Origin: SKVR01 sp037441525
GTDB lineage: Bacteria > Bacteroidota > Bacteroidia > Bacteroidales > UBA7960
Direction of reading: 5' to 3'
Assembly: GCA_037441525.1 (NCBI GenBank)
Contig: JBBISA010000046.1
Span: 1-33,808 of the forward strand
Length of the DNA: 33,808 nt
Numbering within the stretch: the stretch's first letter is position 1; each line of letters begins with the position of its first letter. Of this stretch, positions 25,401 to 32,711 are shown piece after piece. The notes beneath the pieces were generated by a model that made no database searches, was not told the origin of the DNA, and saw only the letters and a program-made list of their open reading frames with translations. A program made the position numbers and the translations under genes.

Positions 25401-25897
25401 TATTTTTTGGACTGGCAATTTTTAATATGGAGTTTGTAATTATTATGACCGGGGTAGGTATAATAAGTCTTGCCGGAGTGGTGGTAAATAATGCCATTGT
25501 ATTAATTGACTATACCGACTACCTGCAAAAAAGACGAAAAGTTGAACTCGATATTCCAGAAACAAAGTTCTTGCCTCCCGCTGAGTCGATAAAATGTATT
25601 CGTGAAGCAGGTGAAACCCGTTTCAGACCTGTTATTCTTACAGCCATTACCACCGTATTAGGGCTTGTGCCCCTCGCAATTGGCATGAACATCAATTTTG
25701 TTTCACTCATGACCGACCTCAATCCTCAGATTTATTTTGGCGGCGATAATGCAGCCTTCTGGGGCCCTATGTCGTGGACTGTAATTTTCGGACTCACCGT
25801 GGCTACGTTTCTCACACTTGTTATTGTTCCAGCCATGTATCAGATCATTCTTTCTACCCACCGCAAAGTTTTGCTCATGCTCAAGGCGAAAGAATAA
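22445..25897 (+). CDS. AcrB-like RND efflux permease with two extra membrane segments
   Basis: The inner-membrane pump of the operon, 1150 residues against the usual 1020-1060. The N-terminal span, the porter domain (YPGNPPVDMENLVTRPIE), TM2-TM6, the second porter domain and TM8-TM12 are all present. TM4 reads ALGLLVDNAIVAVDNIYRF, so the Asp-Asp pair of AcrB is Asp-Asn here, and TM10 reads VVVNNAIVLIDY without the AcrB Lys; both are common outside the classical AcrB clade. Between TM6 and TM7 (about 510-580) there is a basic linker (NRRVRNRNR) and two additional hydrophobic stretches, LVIIFLLIIAGVIFHLAG and ISILIGILIFLGYFVF, which account for the extra length. Substrate unknown. Confidence 0.94.
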   Translation: MSENTDKRDVYREFKLTTVALKNKITIFLITFLFAVFGIFSYLSLPKELFPDVVIPTIMVQTIYPGNPPVDMENLVTRPIENEINTISGIKKLSSSSTQDNSSIFVEFQTDVDIKAALQDVKDAVDRAKSNLPGDLPSDPMVLDIDFSEFPIININLSGDFSINELKRFADFIEEEIEVIPEISKVDITGIDEREIQINVNPLLLDAMDLSFSDIDNAIRQENLSMSGGSLLFEDNSRWAVRTDGEFIDVRQLEGIIIKQEGGNIVYLRDVATIVDTYAYPMSFARLDDKPVVSLQVVKKAGTNLLSATDKIYRTLDDAKKSGNLPPDLNITVTNDQSEQIRSQLSNLENSVIMAIILVVLVLYFFLGLKNALFVGIAIPLSMLLSFLVFGIAGIQINMIVLFALILALGLLVDNAIVAVDNIYRFVERGFTVFEAAKRAIGEIAWPIITSTATTLSAFLPLAFWSGIVGEFMKYLPITLIIVLTSSLLVALVVVPVFSETFFKSSDKVAATQSKTINRRVRNRNRLVIIFLLIIAGVIFHLAGSTLWGNISILIGILIFLGYFVFRKLSDFFQQTLLPFNERLYARTLRYALRGKRPYYFVAGTIVFLFISIGVYFMRSPNLLFFPDNEPSFINIIAELPIGTDIVETDRQVREIELHVEEVLQPYRHIVKSVLTTVGRGAVAEMEMAAGDTPNRGRITVTFIEFEKRDKINTNQIMAEISDAILNNYPGVEFNIAKNSNGPPTGSPVNIEISGRDFDKLIAVTDDIQRVIEESGIEGIEGLRKDLDIDKPELIVRIDREKARRFGLSTYSIANDIRTALFGLEVSTFKVGEEEFPIQLRLDESYRNSIATIMNQRITFRSQSSGKLMQVPISSVATIEYSKTYGSVNRIDLKRVITLTSNVLPGYNANRINQQLKDLLTDYEMPEGYGYAFTGEQQQQAESSAFLITALLIAVSLIVLILVTQFNSIYKPFIIIGSVIFSTAGVFFGLAIFNMEFVIIMTGVGIISLAGVVVNNAIVLIDYTDYLQKRRKVELDIPETKFLPPAESIKCIREAGETRFRPVILTAITTVLGLVPLAIGMNINFVSLMTDLNPQIYFGGDNAAFWGPMSWTVIFGLTVATFLTLVIVPAMYQIILSTHRKVLLMLKAKE

Positions 25898-25949
25898 AAA
25901 TCAGGGCAGGAATCCTGAAATACTAAATTCCGTTATTCCTTTTATACCC

Positions 25950-25991
25950 AAAATCCGGCAATAAACTAAAATTGTATTGCCGGATTTTTTT
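25950..25991 (+). terminator. Intrinsic terminator of the efflux operon
   Basis: AAAATCCGGCAATA (25950-25963) pairs with TATTGCCGGATTTT (25975-25988) and is followed by further Ts. It lies about 50 nt after the permease stop codon and ends the TolC-AcrA-AcrB transcript. Confidence 0.88.
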
Positions 25992-26156
25992 GTTCGCAAC
26001 ACTGAATTGGTAATCTGTTTATACAGCCTTCAATTTAGGGTCAAATAGTATGTTCAACCACTTTACCCAAAAAGATGAATATCCAAGTTATTTTGTAAAT
26101 TTTTGCATATTAAAAAGGAAATTCTTTACCTTTAGAGATATAAAAAAGAGGACAGA

Positions 26157-26519
26157 ATGATAAAAATCTTATACGTAGACGATGAGCCTATCAACCTTAT
26201 GTTATTTCAGCGCATATTTGGTAAACGTTACGAGATCAAAACTGCCGATTCAGGATTAAAAGGGTTGGAACTATTGCAGGAAATACCTGACATAAAGGTG
26301 GTTATCAGCGATATGAAAATGCCATATATGGATGGACTTGAATTTGCAAAAATTGCTTCCGATTCCTTTCCAGGGGTTAAGTTTTTCATTCTGACAGGTT
26401 TTGGCATCACTTCAGAGATTCTGGATGCAATGGAAAACAATCTTATCTACCATTATTTTCAGAAGCCCTTTAAAACCGACGATATCGAAAAGGCAATTGC
26501 AAATGCCCTCACTAATTGA
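26157..26519 (+). CDS. Single-domain response regulator (receiver only)
   Basis: A 120-residue CheY-like receiver with no output domain. Acidic pocket D8/D9 (LYVDDEP), phosphoacceptor D52 (ISDMKMPYMDG), switch Thr80 (FILTGFG) and Lys103 (QKPF) are all present, so it should be phosphorylatable. A GAGG ribosome site lies 6 nt before the ATG. No histidine kinase is adjacent; it probably acts by protein-protein contact with a partner encoded elsewhere. It has terminators or non-coding DNA on both sides and looks monocistronic. Confidence 0.92.
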   Translation: MIKILYVDDEPINLMLFQRIFGKRYEIKTADSGLKGLELLQEIPDIKVVISDMKMPYMDGLEFAKIASDSFPGVKFFILTGFGITSEILDAMENNLIYHYFQKPFKTDDIEKAIANALTN

Positions 26520-26684
26520 TCGCTAAGCCCTATTGTACCCCAGGCCATTTTTGATCGGTAACCAAACATGTTTTAATACTTGATATCCTAAACATAAAAA
26601 CAATCGGACCTGCTAATCGGCCAGCCCTTAGAAACTGGTCTTTATAAGATAAAAATTTTCGGAGCTGATGCCGATTCCAGACCT

Positions 26685-26715
26685 GTTACACCCTTTCCTC
26701 TGCCCGCTATTTTTG
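26685..26715 (+). promoter_or_regulatory. Distal promoter candidate for rnf
   Basis: TTA (26686-26688), a 19-nt spacer and TATTTTTG (26708-26715). The -7 fits TAnnTTTG; the -33 has one mismatch to TTG. It would give a leader of about 280 nt. Confidence 0.4.
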
Positions 26716-26932
26716 CCATAAATGATTTTAACAACCCTGCCCTATTCGCCAAAGTCAACAATTTTATTTCAGGGCATAAAATTTAGAAAGATTCTAAATA
26801 AACCCTTAACAATTTGCCTGTCTTTTATTTAGCAAATGGGCAACCTGTATAATGTGTTAAATAATAGACCAGTTATGCTAATTTGCCGCTCAATTCTTAA
26901 CAGATTTGTAAGGCTGGTTAAATTATGTTTTC

Positions 26933-26940
26933 TACTTTTG
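26933..26940 (+). promoter_or_regulatory. Proximal -7 element for rnf
   Basis: TACTTTTG matches TAnnTTTG and lies 62 nt before the rnfB start. A TTTG sits at 26905-26908, with a spacer of 24 nt, slightly longer than usual. Confidence 0.5.
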
Positions 26941-27002
26941 CCCTGTCATAGCTCTGACAACCAATTGTGTAACTTTTTCATTCACTAACCAAAATTTAAC
27001 AA

Positions 27003-27863
27003 GTGAACGAAATCACCCTTTTTTCAGTACTATCACTGGGTACAATAGGCACCCTGTCTGCCGTGGTGTTGTATTTGGTAGCCCAGAAATTTAAAGTAAT
27101 TGAAGACCCCCGCATCGATATTGTTGCTGAAAAACTTCCCGGCGCCAATTGTGGCGGCTGCGGATACGCTGGCTGTCGCGCCCTTGCCGAAGAAATTGTT
27201 CGAAAGGAAAGCCTCGATGGTATGAATTGCCCCCCTGGCGGTAATGATGTAATGAAGGATATTGCAGCAGTGCTTGGGCTCCAAGCCACCGAACAGGAAC
27301 CCACTATTGCCGTATTGCGCTGCTCTGGCAGCCGCGAAAACTCACCCCAAAAGGTACATTACGATGGTGCCGTAACTTGTGCTTTTGTCCACAACCTGTT
27401 TGCAGGTGAGGGGGGTTGCCCTCATGGTTGCCTGGGTTGTGGCGACTGTGTTACTGACTGCGATTTCGATGCAATGTATATGGATAATGTAACCGGCCTC
27501 CCTGTAATAAAAGATAACTGCGTATCTTGCGGGGCATGTGTTAAAGCTTGTCCGCGGGGTATTATCGAAATAAGGAAACGTGGGAAAAAAGATAGAAGAA
27601 TATATGTAGCCTGTATTAATAAAGAAAAGGGAGGAGTGGCCAGGAAGAATTGTGCCGTAGCCTGTATTGGTTGTGGAAAGTGCGTTAAAGAGTGTAATTT
27701 CGATGCAATAATGTTCGAGAACAACCTGGCCTACATCGATTTTAACAAATGTACCCTGTGTAGAAAGTGCGTGGCGGTTTGCCCCACAAATGCAATCCAC
27801 GAACTCAATTTTCCACCCCGAAAACCCAAGGTGGAAGCCCCGGCCGAAACCACACAGGCTTAA
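27003..27863 (+). CDS. rnfB: Rnf complex subunit B (iron-sulfur ferredoxin-like subunit)
   Basis: Receives electrons from ferredoxin in the membrane-bound ferredoxin:NAD+ oxidoreductase. 286 residues with an N-terminal membrane anchor (about 5-27), then the 4Fe-4S Fes domain with Cys50, 53, 58 and 76 (GANCGGCGYAGC), then four Fer4 motifs CLGCGDCVTDC, CVSCGACVKAC, CIGCGKCVKEC and CTLCRKCVAVC. This is the long form also found in Clostridia and Bacteroidota; proteobacterial RnfB is shorter. It starts with GTG at 27003; there is no better ATG that keeps the membrane anchor. First gene of rnfBCDGEA. Confidence 0.95.
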   Translation: MNEITLFSVLSLGTIGTLSAVVLYLVAQKFKVIEDPRIDIVAEKLPGANCGGCGYAGCRALAEEIVRKESLDGMNCPPGGNDVMKDIAAVLGLQATEQEPTIAVLRCSGSRENSPQKVHYDGAVTCAFVHNLFAGEGGCPHGCLGCGDCVTDCDFDAMYMDNVTGLPVIKDNCVSCGACVKACPRGIIEIRKRGKKDRRIYVACINKEKGGVARKNCAVACIGCGKCVKECNFDAIMFENNLAYIDFNKCTLCRKCVAVCPTNAIHELNFPPRKPKVEAPAETTQA

Positions 27864-27913
27864 TTTTTAATTAATCTTTCTCTGATAAAATAACCGGAAA
27901 AAGGAGGAAAACC

Positions 27914-29242
27914 TTGAAGACTTTCAAATTAGGAGGTGTACATCCACCCGAAAATAAACTCTCACAAAACGCTCCAATAACAGCGCTTCCACTTCCCGAA
28001 ACAGTTTACATTCCATTGTCCCAGCATCTCGGTGTACCTGCCAACCCTGTGGTTAAAAAAGGTGACACCGTTAAAGCCGGACAACTAATTGCAAAAGGAG
28101 AAGCATTTATTTCGGCCAACATTCACTCGTCGGTCAGCGGGGTGGTAGATAAAATTGACGAGATTACCGACACAACCGGATACCGCAAAAAAGCCATTGT
28201 GATTAAAGTAGAAGGCGATGACTGGGAAGAAGGTATTGACCTTGGCACTTCTGTTTTGCGCCAATGTAGCCTTACCCCCGAGGAGATAACCCGCCGCATA
28301 AACGAAAAAGGGATTGTGGGCATGGGTGGTGCAACATTTCCATCGCATGTTAAAATGATGGTGCCAGCAGGAAAAAAAGCTGAATATCTCATCATAAACG
28401 GAGTTGAGTGTGAACCCTATCTTACATCCGACCACCGGCTTATGCTCGAAAAAGAAGAAGAGATACTCGTTGGGATTACTATTCAAATGAAAGCATTAGG
28501 GGTAACACGGGCAATTATCGGCATTGAGAATAATAAGCCCGATGCCATTGCCCATCTGCGGAAATTACTCCCCTCCTACCCTGGTATTTCAGTGGAACCC
28601 CTCAAGGTTAAATATCCCCAGGGTGGCGAGAAACAGCTTATCAAAGCTCTTGTAAACCGCGAGGTTCCTTCGGGCAAACTACCCATTGAAGCGGGCTGCG
28701 TGGTGCACAACGTAGGCACCTCTTTTGCCGTTTATGAAGCGGTTCAAAAAAATAAACCCCTTGTTGAACGCGTGGTTACCGTAACCGGGAAAAACCTGAA
28801 AACCCCCTCTAATTTCAGGGTAAGGATTGGCACTCCCATATCTGCACTTATTGAAGCCGCCGGAGGCATGCCCCACGACACAGGCAAGGTTGTAAACGGC
28901 GGACCTATGATGGGAAAAGCCCTTGTCAGCATCGATGCACCTGTAACCAAGGGAACCAGTGGCATTTTGATTTTTCCAAAGGAAGAAACACCCCGCAAAC
29001 CTGTTCTCAATTGTATTCGTTGTTCAAGGTGCGCCAGTGGTTGTCCTATGGGACTTGAACCCTACCTTCTTGCCGTGCTTTCTGATAAAAAGCGTTATGA
29101 CGATTGCGAAAAGGAACGCATTATGGATTGCATGGAATGTGGTTCGTGCCTGTACATTTGCCCATCAGGCCGGCCACTGCTCGATCATATACGCAACGGC
29201 AAAATGGCCGTTGGCAAAATCATCAGATCGCGGGCACACTAA
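27914..29242 (+). CDS. rnfC: Rnf complex subunit C (NADH/FMN- and Fe-S-binding)
   Basis: The peripheral subunit that reduces NAD+, 442 residues. The N-terminal RnfC barrel-sandwich domain begins FKLGGVHPPENKLS. The Complex I 51-kDa-like nucleotide and flavin region shows GIVGMGGATFPSHVKM and the INGVECEPYLTSDHRLM segment. A SLBB-like domain follows, and two 4Fe-4S motifs, CIRCSRCASGCPMG and CMECGSCLYICPSG, are near the C-terminus. The start is a TTG at 27914 preceded by AAGGAGG at 6-nt spacing, a strong ribosome site that settles the start. Proteobacterial RnfC has a long Ala/Lys-rich tail that is absent here. Confidence 0.95.
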   Translation: MKTFKLGGVHPPENKLSQNAPITALPLPETVYIPLSQHLGVPANPVVKKGDTVKAGQLIAKGEAFISANIHSSVSGVVDKIDEITDTTGYRKKAIVIKVEGDDWEEGIDLGTSVLRQCSLTPEEITRRINEKGIVGMGGATFPSHVKMMVPAGKKAEYLIINGVECEPYLTSDHRLMLEKEEEILVGITIQMKALGVTRAIIGIENNKPDAIAHLRKLLPSYPGISVEPLKVKYPQGGEKQLIKALVNREVPSGKLPIEAGCVVHNVGTSFAVYEAVQKNKPLVERVVTVTGKNLKTPSNFRVRIGTPISALIEAAGGMPHDTGKVVNGGPMMGKALVSIDAPVTKGTSGILIFPKEETPRKPVLNCIRCSRCASGCPMGLEPYLLAVLSDKKRYDDCEKERIMDCMECGSCLYICPSGRPLLDHIRNGKMAVGKIIRSRAH

Positions 29243-29283
29243 ATTTTTTGGACCTAAACAGAAAAAATCAAAACAACCAAAAT

Positions 29284-30282
29284 ATGAGTTTACTAACCGT
29301 TTCAGGCTCGCCGCATGTTTACTCCAACGAATCCGTTAGCCGTATCATGTATGGGGTGGTGCTGTCGCTGATACCTGCCGCGCTGGTATCGTTCTACTTT
29401 TTCGGTCTTGCAGCCATTCTGGTAACACTCACGGCCATAGTGTCGTGTATGTTTTTCGAATTCATTATTCAGAAATACCTGCTCAAAGGGCCCGTTACGG
29501 TGTTTGATGGCTCGGCAATAATTACCGGTATTTTGCTGGCATTTATTGTTCCGGCTACTCTGCCCTTGTGGATGGTGGTTGTAGGGTCGCTGGTTTCAAT
29601 AGGTATTGGAAAAATGACCTTCGGTGGTTTGGGTAAAAACATTTTTAACCCGGCGCTGGTGGGCAGGGTTTTTCTGATGATTTCCTTTCCGGTTGATATG
29701 AACATGTACCCCAAACCCACCGCTATGAGCACACAACTTACCGATATTATAACCGGACCTACACCGTTGGCAGTTGTTAAGGAAGGTGTGGCCCAGGGTC
29801 AGGCCATTAGCACCCTTTTGCCCCAGGTGCCCGAATATGCCAACCTGCTGCTGGGCAATATGGGTGGTTCAGTAGGCGAAGTTTCGGCCATTGCCATTCT
29901 GCTGGGAGGCTTCTATATGTTGCTTCGCCGAATCATTACCTGGGAAATCCCCACAGCTTACCTGGGGTCAGTAGTTGTTCTGGCAGGCGTGCTCTGGCTC
30001 ATCAATCCTGAGCAGTATGTTGATCCACTTTTTCACCTTGTAACAGGGGGTTTAATGCTGGGTGCCATTTATATGGCTACCGATATGGTAACCAGCCCCA
30101 TGAGCCGCTGGGGAATGGTAACCTACGGCATTAGCTGCGGTTTCCTTACCATCATTATCCGTATCTTCGGGGCTTATCCTGAGGGTGTTGCCTTTGCCAT
30201 CCTTATCATGAACGCATTTGTTCCGCTCATAAACCGCAGTTTTAAACCACAACGTTTCGGAGAGGAGGTAAATAATGGCTAA
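29284..30282 (+). CDS. rnfD: Rnf complex subunit D (FMN-carrying membrane subunit)
   Basis: 332 residues and about nine to ten membrane spans, homologous to NqrB. It takes part in ion translocation. The ATG at 29284 is chosen because the protein then begins LLTVSGSPHVYSNESVSRIM, as in other RnfD; the frame is open further upstream but overlaps rnfC out of phase. The probable covalent FMN site is T160 in ITGPTPLAVVKEG. GKNIFNPALVGRVFL and ATDMVTSPMSRWG are family signatures. The rnfG start lies 8 nt inside the end of this gene. Confidence 0.94.
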   Translation: MSLLTVSGSPHVYSNESVSRIMYGVVLSLIPAALVSFYFFGLAAILVTLTAIVSCMFFEFIIQKYLLKGPVTVFDGSAIITGILLAFIVPATLPLWMVVVGSLVSIGIGKMTFGGLGKNIFNPALVGRVFLMISFPVDMNMYPKPTAMSTQLTDIITGPTPLAVVKEGVAQGQAISTLLPQVPEYANLLLGNMGGSVGEVSAIAILLGGFYMLLRRIITWEIPTAYLGSVVVLAGVLWLINPEQYVDPLFHLVTGGLMLGAIYMATDMVTSPMSRWGMVTYGISCGFLTIIIRIFGAYPEGVAFAILIMNAFVPLINRSFKPQRFGEEVNNG

Positions 30283-30889
30283 GAAAGAATCGAATTTCAT
30301 AAATATGGTGCTCACCCTGTTTCTGGTAACCACAATTGCATCGTTTACCCTTGCAACTGTTTATAATCTTACTGCCGAGCCTATTGCCCTTGCCCGCGAA
30401 GCTAAAAAACAGGCGGCCATAAGCCAGGTAGTACCACCCTTCGAGCGGCTCGAAACTAAGAAATTCCTGCCACCCGAGGGAGGCGATTCCCTCGAATTCA
30501 ACTTTGCCTATGCCAACAATCTGCTGGTAGGAATTGCCATTAATACATGGACCAATCGTGGTTACTCGGGCCGCATCAGTGCAATGGTGGGTATCGACCC
30601 ACAAGGTGTTATTATTGATGTGGTGCACCTTGCCCACGGCGAAACCCCGGGACTTGGCGATAAGATTGACAAAAGTAAAAGTACCTGGAGCGACCAGTTC
30701 AAAGGCTTCGACCCTGGCACGAGAAGTTTGAAAGTGAAAAAGGACAACGGCGATGTTGATGCCATTACCGCTGCCACCATTACATCGCGGGCTTACTGCG
30801 ATGCAATACAACGGGCAGTGGATACTTTCAACGAAAAGACAAAATCAGAACAACCACAAACTAACCAAGAAGGAGGCCCCGAACTATGA
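30275..30889 (+). CDS. rnfG: Rnf complex subunit G (covalent FMN protein)
   Basis: 204 residues: one N-terminal membrane anchor (about 10-30) and an extracytoplasmic FMN-binding domain. HGETPGLGDKI (121-131) is typical. The flavinylation motif reads DAITAATITS, with Thr168 as expected FMN acceptor; the usual S/T-G-A-T is T-A-A-T here. GAGGAGG precedes the ATG, which overlaps rnfD by 8 nt, indicating translational coupling. FMN would be attached by an ApbE-type transferase encoded elsewhere. Confidence 0.93.
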   Translation: MAKKESNFINMVLTLFLVTTIASFTLATVYNLTAEPIALAREAKKQAAISQVVPPFERLETKKFLPPEGGDSLEFNFAYANNLLVGIAINTWTNRGYSGRISAMVGIDPQGVIIDVVHLAHGETPGLGDKIDKSKSTWSDQFKGFDPGTRSLKVKKDNGDVDAITAATITSRAYCDAIQRAVDTFNEKTKSEQPQTNQEGGPEL

Positions 30890-31479
30890 ACCAGTGGCAA
30901 AATTTCACCAAAGGGTTTATCAAGGAAAATCCCGTTTTTATTCTATTGCTAGGGCTTTGCCCTTCTCTTGGAGTAACCACATCGGCTATTAACGGCCTGG
31001 GTATGGGGCTGGCAACCACCTTTGTTCTCTTAGGCTCCAATATCGTTATTTCGCTCATTAAAAATCTGATCCCCGACAAGGTGAGGATACCGAGCTTTAT
31101 TGTAATTATCGCATCATTCGTCACCGTGGTGCAACTAACCATGGAAGCCTACCTGCCCGATCTGTTCGATGCACTGGGGCTTTTCATCCCGCTTATTGTG
31201 GTTAACTGTATTGTTATGGGGCGTGCCGAAGCTTTTGCCAGTAAAAAAAATGCCTTCAGCTCTCTGGTCGACGGACTGGGTATCGGACTCGGATTCACCC
31301 TCTCTCTGACCCTGCTGGGTAGTGTGCGCGAAATCCTGGGGGCCTATTCCATTTTCGGACACAAAATACTGCCCGGTGCCGGCGATGGTATGCTGGTATT
31401 TGTGCTGGCACCCGGCGCCTTTATAGGCATGGGTTACCTTATCATTCTGTTCAACTATCTTAAGAAAAAAACCGCTTAA
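30886..31479 (+). CDS. rnfE: Rnf complex subunit E (integral membrane)
   Basis: 197 residues and six membrane spans, homologous to NqrD and paired with RnfA. ENPVFILLLGLCPSLGVTTS and LIVVNCIVMGRAEAFA are the family signatures; the Cys residues in the two half-repeats are those proposed to hold an intramembrane Fe-S centre shared with RnfA. Start overlaps rnfG by 4 nt (ATGA), with AAGGAGG inside the end of rnfG. Confidence 0.95.
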   Translation: MNQWQNFTKGFIKENPVFILLLGLCPSLGVTTSAINGLGMGLATTFVLLGSNIVISLIKNLIPDKVRIPSFIVIIASFVTVVQLTMEAYLPDLFDALGLFIPLIVVNCIVMGRAEAFASKKNAFSSLVDGLGIGLGFTLSLTLLGSVREILGAYSIFGHKILPGAGDGMLVFVLAPGAFIGMGYLIILFNYLKKKTA

Positions 31480-31490
31480 TATATACACAC

Positions 31491-32063
31491 ATGGAATATT
31501 TCGCAATCGTAATAGGTGCCATCTTTGTAAACAACATAGTTCTGGCTCAGTTCCTCGGAATATGCCCATTTATGGGGGTTTCGGCCAAAGTATCCACCTC
31601 GGTGGGTATGTCAGGGGCAGTATTGTTCGTTATGACCCTTGCCACCATAGTAACATATCTGGTTTACAACTATTTACTGGTTCCCTTCAACATTGCATTC
31701 CTGCAAACCATCTCCTATATTCTTATAATTTCGGCGTTGGTACAAATGGTTGAGATCATTCTGAAAAAAGTAAGCCCTGAGCTATACCAGGCACTGGGTA
31801 TATTTCTCCCCCTAATCACCACCAACTGCGCCATAATGGGTGTGGCACTTCTTACCGTGCAAAACAATTACAACCTTATGGAAGGGGTTGTTTTCGCTAT
31901 TTCGCACGCCCTTGGGTTTGGCCTTGCCATTATCCTGTTTTCAGGCATACGCGAGCACATGGAGCTGATGGACCTGCCCAAAGCCATGCGCGGCGCCCCC
32001 GCCGCCCTAATCGTAGCAGGTATACTGGCACTTGCATTTATGGGGTTTGCAGGTATTGTTTAA
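31491..32063 (+). CDS. rnfA: Rnf complex subunit A (integral membrane)
   Basis: 190 residues and six membrane spans, homologous to NqrE. NNIVLAQFLGICPFMGVS and PLITTNCAIMGVALL carry the paired Cys residues that face RnfE. It lies 11 nt after rnfE and is the last gene of rnfBCDGEA, which is therefore complete in this window. Confidence 0.95.
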   Translation: MEYFAIVIGAIFVNNIVLAQFLGICPFMGVSAKVSTSVGMSGAVLFVMTLATIVTYLVYNYLLVPFNIAFLQTISYILIISALVQMVEIILKKVSPELYQALGIFLPLITTNCAIMGVALLTVQNNYNLMEGVVFAISHALGFGLAIILFSGIREHMELMDLPKAMRGAPAALIVAGILALAFMGFAGIV

Positions 32064-32078
32064 TCTTTGTACTTAATG

Positions 32079-32105
32079 ACCAACAAGAATAGCCTTTTTG
32101 TTGGT
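32079..32105 (+). terminator. Probable terminator of the rnf operon
   Basis: ACCAACAAGAA pairs with TTTTTGTTGGT (one G-T pair) around a 5-nt loop, 15 nt after the rnfA stop codon. The following T tract is weak (TCTAATTT), so termination may be partial. Confidence 0.55.
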
Positions 32106-32165
32106 TCTAATTTGAACCATACTTCCTAATTAGTCAAAATTCAGCCAATTGAATCCGGTTGATTC

Positions 32166-32711
32166 TCACTTTTTAAGTAAACACCTTGAAATCCTGTAAT
32201 CAAAGAAATTCCAAGGTAATAGAAGTTGGTGAAGGTTCCCATTGCCCCAGGGACAAGTAATTGGTGAGTTGGAATACCTTTCGCCCGACTGGAGAAATTC
32301 AGGGTACAGAATAAAAAGGACAAAAAGCTGCAGGTGCTGTGGTTGAGGTTTCTTTCTGAAGCAGGATGAGCAGCCTACTCTAATTTTTTTTGTGGCTAAT
32401 GCAGCTATTGCGATACCAGTCTTTTTAATTTCAACAACAAAAGGATTCCCTGAATTAAAATCCTCAAGAGATATTGGATGTGGTTCAATTCTCGAGTCAA
32501 TTTTTGATGCAAGCAACATCAATTGTACTTGTATATCAAACCGTTTTGAATCATCCAAATTATTGTAAATCAAGGCTAAATCAATATCACTATCATCAGT
32601 TGACTTTCCTTTGGCAAAGGAACCAAAAATGTATGCACTCTCAACTTGAGGATATTTTTCTTTTGTCAAATCAAGATATTGAGCTATTGCAATATCAATG
32701 TTTTTATCCAT
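32166..32711 (-). CDS. MNT-type nucleotidyltransferase with an abnormal C-terminal tail
   Basis: Residues 1-103 are a small polymerase-beta-fold nucleotidyltransferase of the MNT type. GSFAKGKSTDDSDIDLALIY (30-49) holds the G-S and D-x-D metal motif, and EPHPISLEDFNSGNPFVVEI is the usual C-terminal part. In HEPN/MNT toxin-antitoxin pairs such enzymes modify and neutralise the HEPN RNase. The family normally ends after about 100-110 residues; here the frame runs on to 181 with a Cys/Pro/Leu-rich tail (from GCSSCFRKK on) unlike the domain, probably read-through into inserted or decayed DNA. It overlaps the end of the disrupted HEPN gene by 28 bp, as in intact pairs. Confidence 0.75.
   Translation of the reverse strand: MDKNIDIAIAQYLDLTKEKYPQVESAYIFGSFAKGKSTDDSDIDLALIYNNLDDSKRFDIQVQLMLLASKIDSRIEPHPISLEDFNSGNPFVVEIKKTGIAIAALATKKIRVGCSSCFRKKPQPQHLQLFVLFILYPEFLQSGERYSNSPITCPWGNGNLHQLLLPWNFFDYRISRCLLKK

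Larger units (their letters stand above)
26520..27002. other. Non-coding region upstream of the rnf operon
   Basis: 483 bp with no credible ORF and many stops on both strands. It is AT-rich. Two promoter-like elements point towards rnfB (26708-26715 and 26933-26940). I see no riboswitch, tRNA or repeat array. A long regulatory leader is possible but no conserved RNA was recognised. Confidence 0.6.

Noticed and set aside
26520..27002. Riboswitch or small RNA before rnfB
   Set aside because: No known riboswitch core or convincing long hairpin was seen; only promoter-like boxes.
27342..27800. 152-codon antisense frame inside rnfB
   Set aside because: It lies entirely opposite a strongly conserved gene and has no recognisable domain; a shadow frame.
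29104..29283. Earlier start for rnfD
   Set aside because: It would overlap rnfC by 139 bp in another frame and add 60 residues absent from RnfD proteins.
30242..30811. 189-codon antisense frame over rnfD/rnfG
   Set aside because: Opposite conserved coding sequence and without ribosome site or protein family features.
27003..32063. Na+-translocating NADH:quinone reductase (Nqr) instead of Rnf
   Set aside because: The RnfB polyferredoxin and the two 4Fe-4S motifs of RnfC are present, and there is no NqrF or NqrA.
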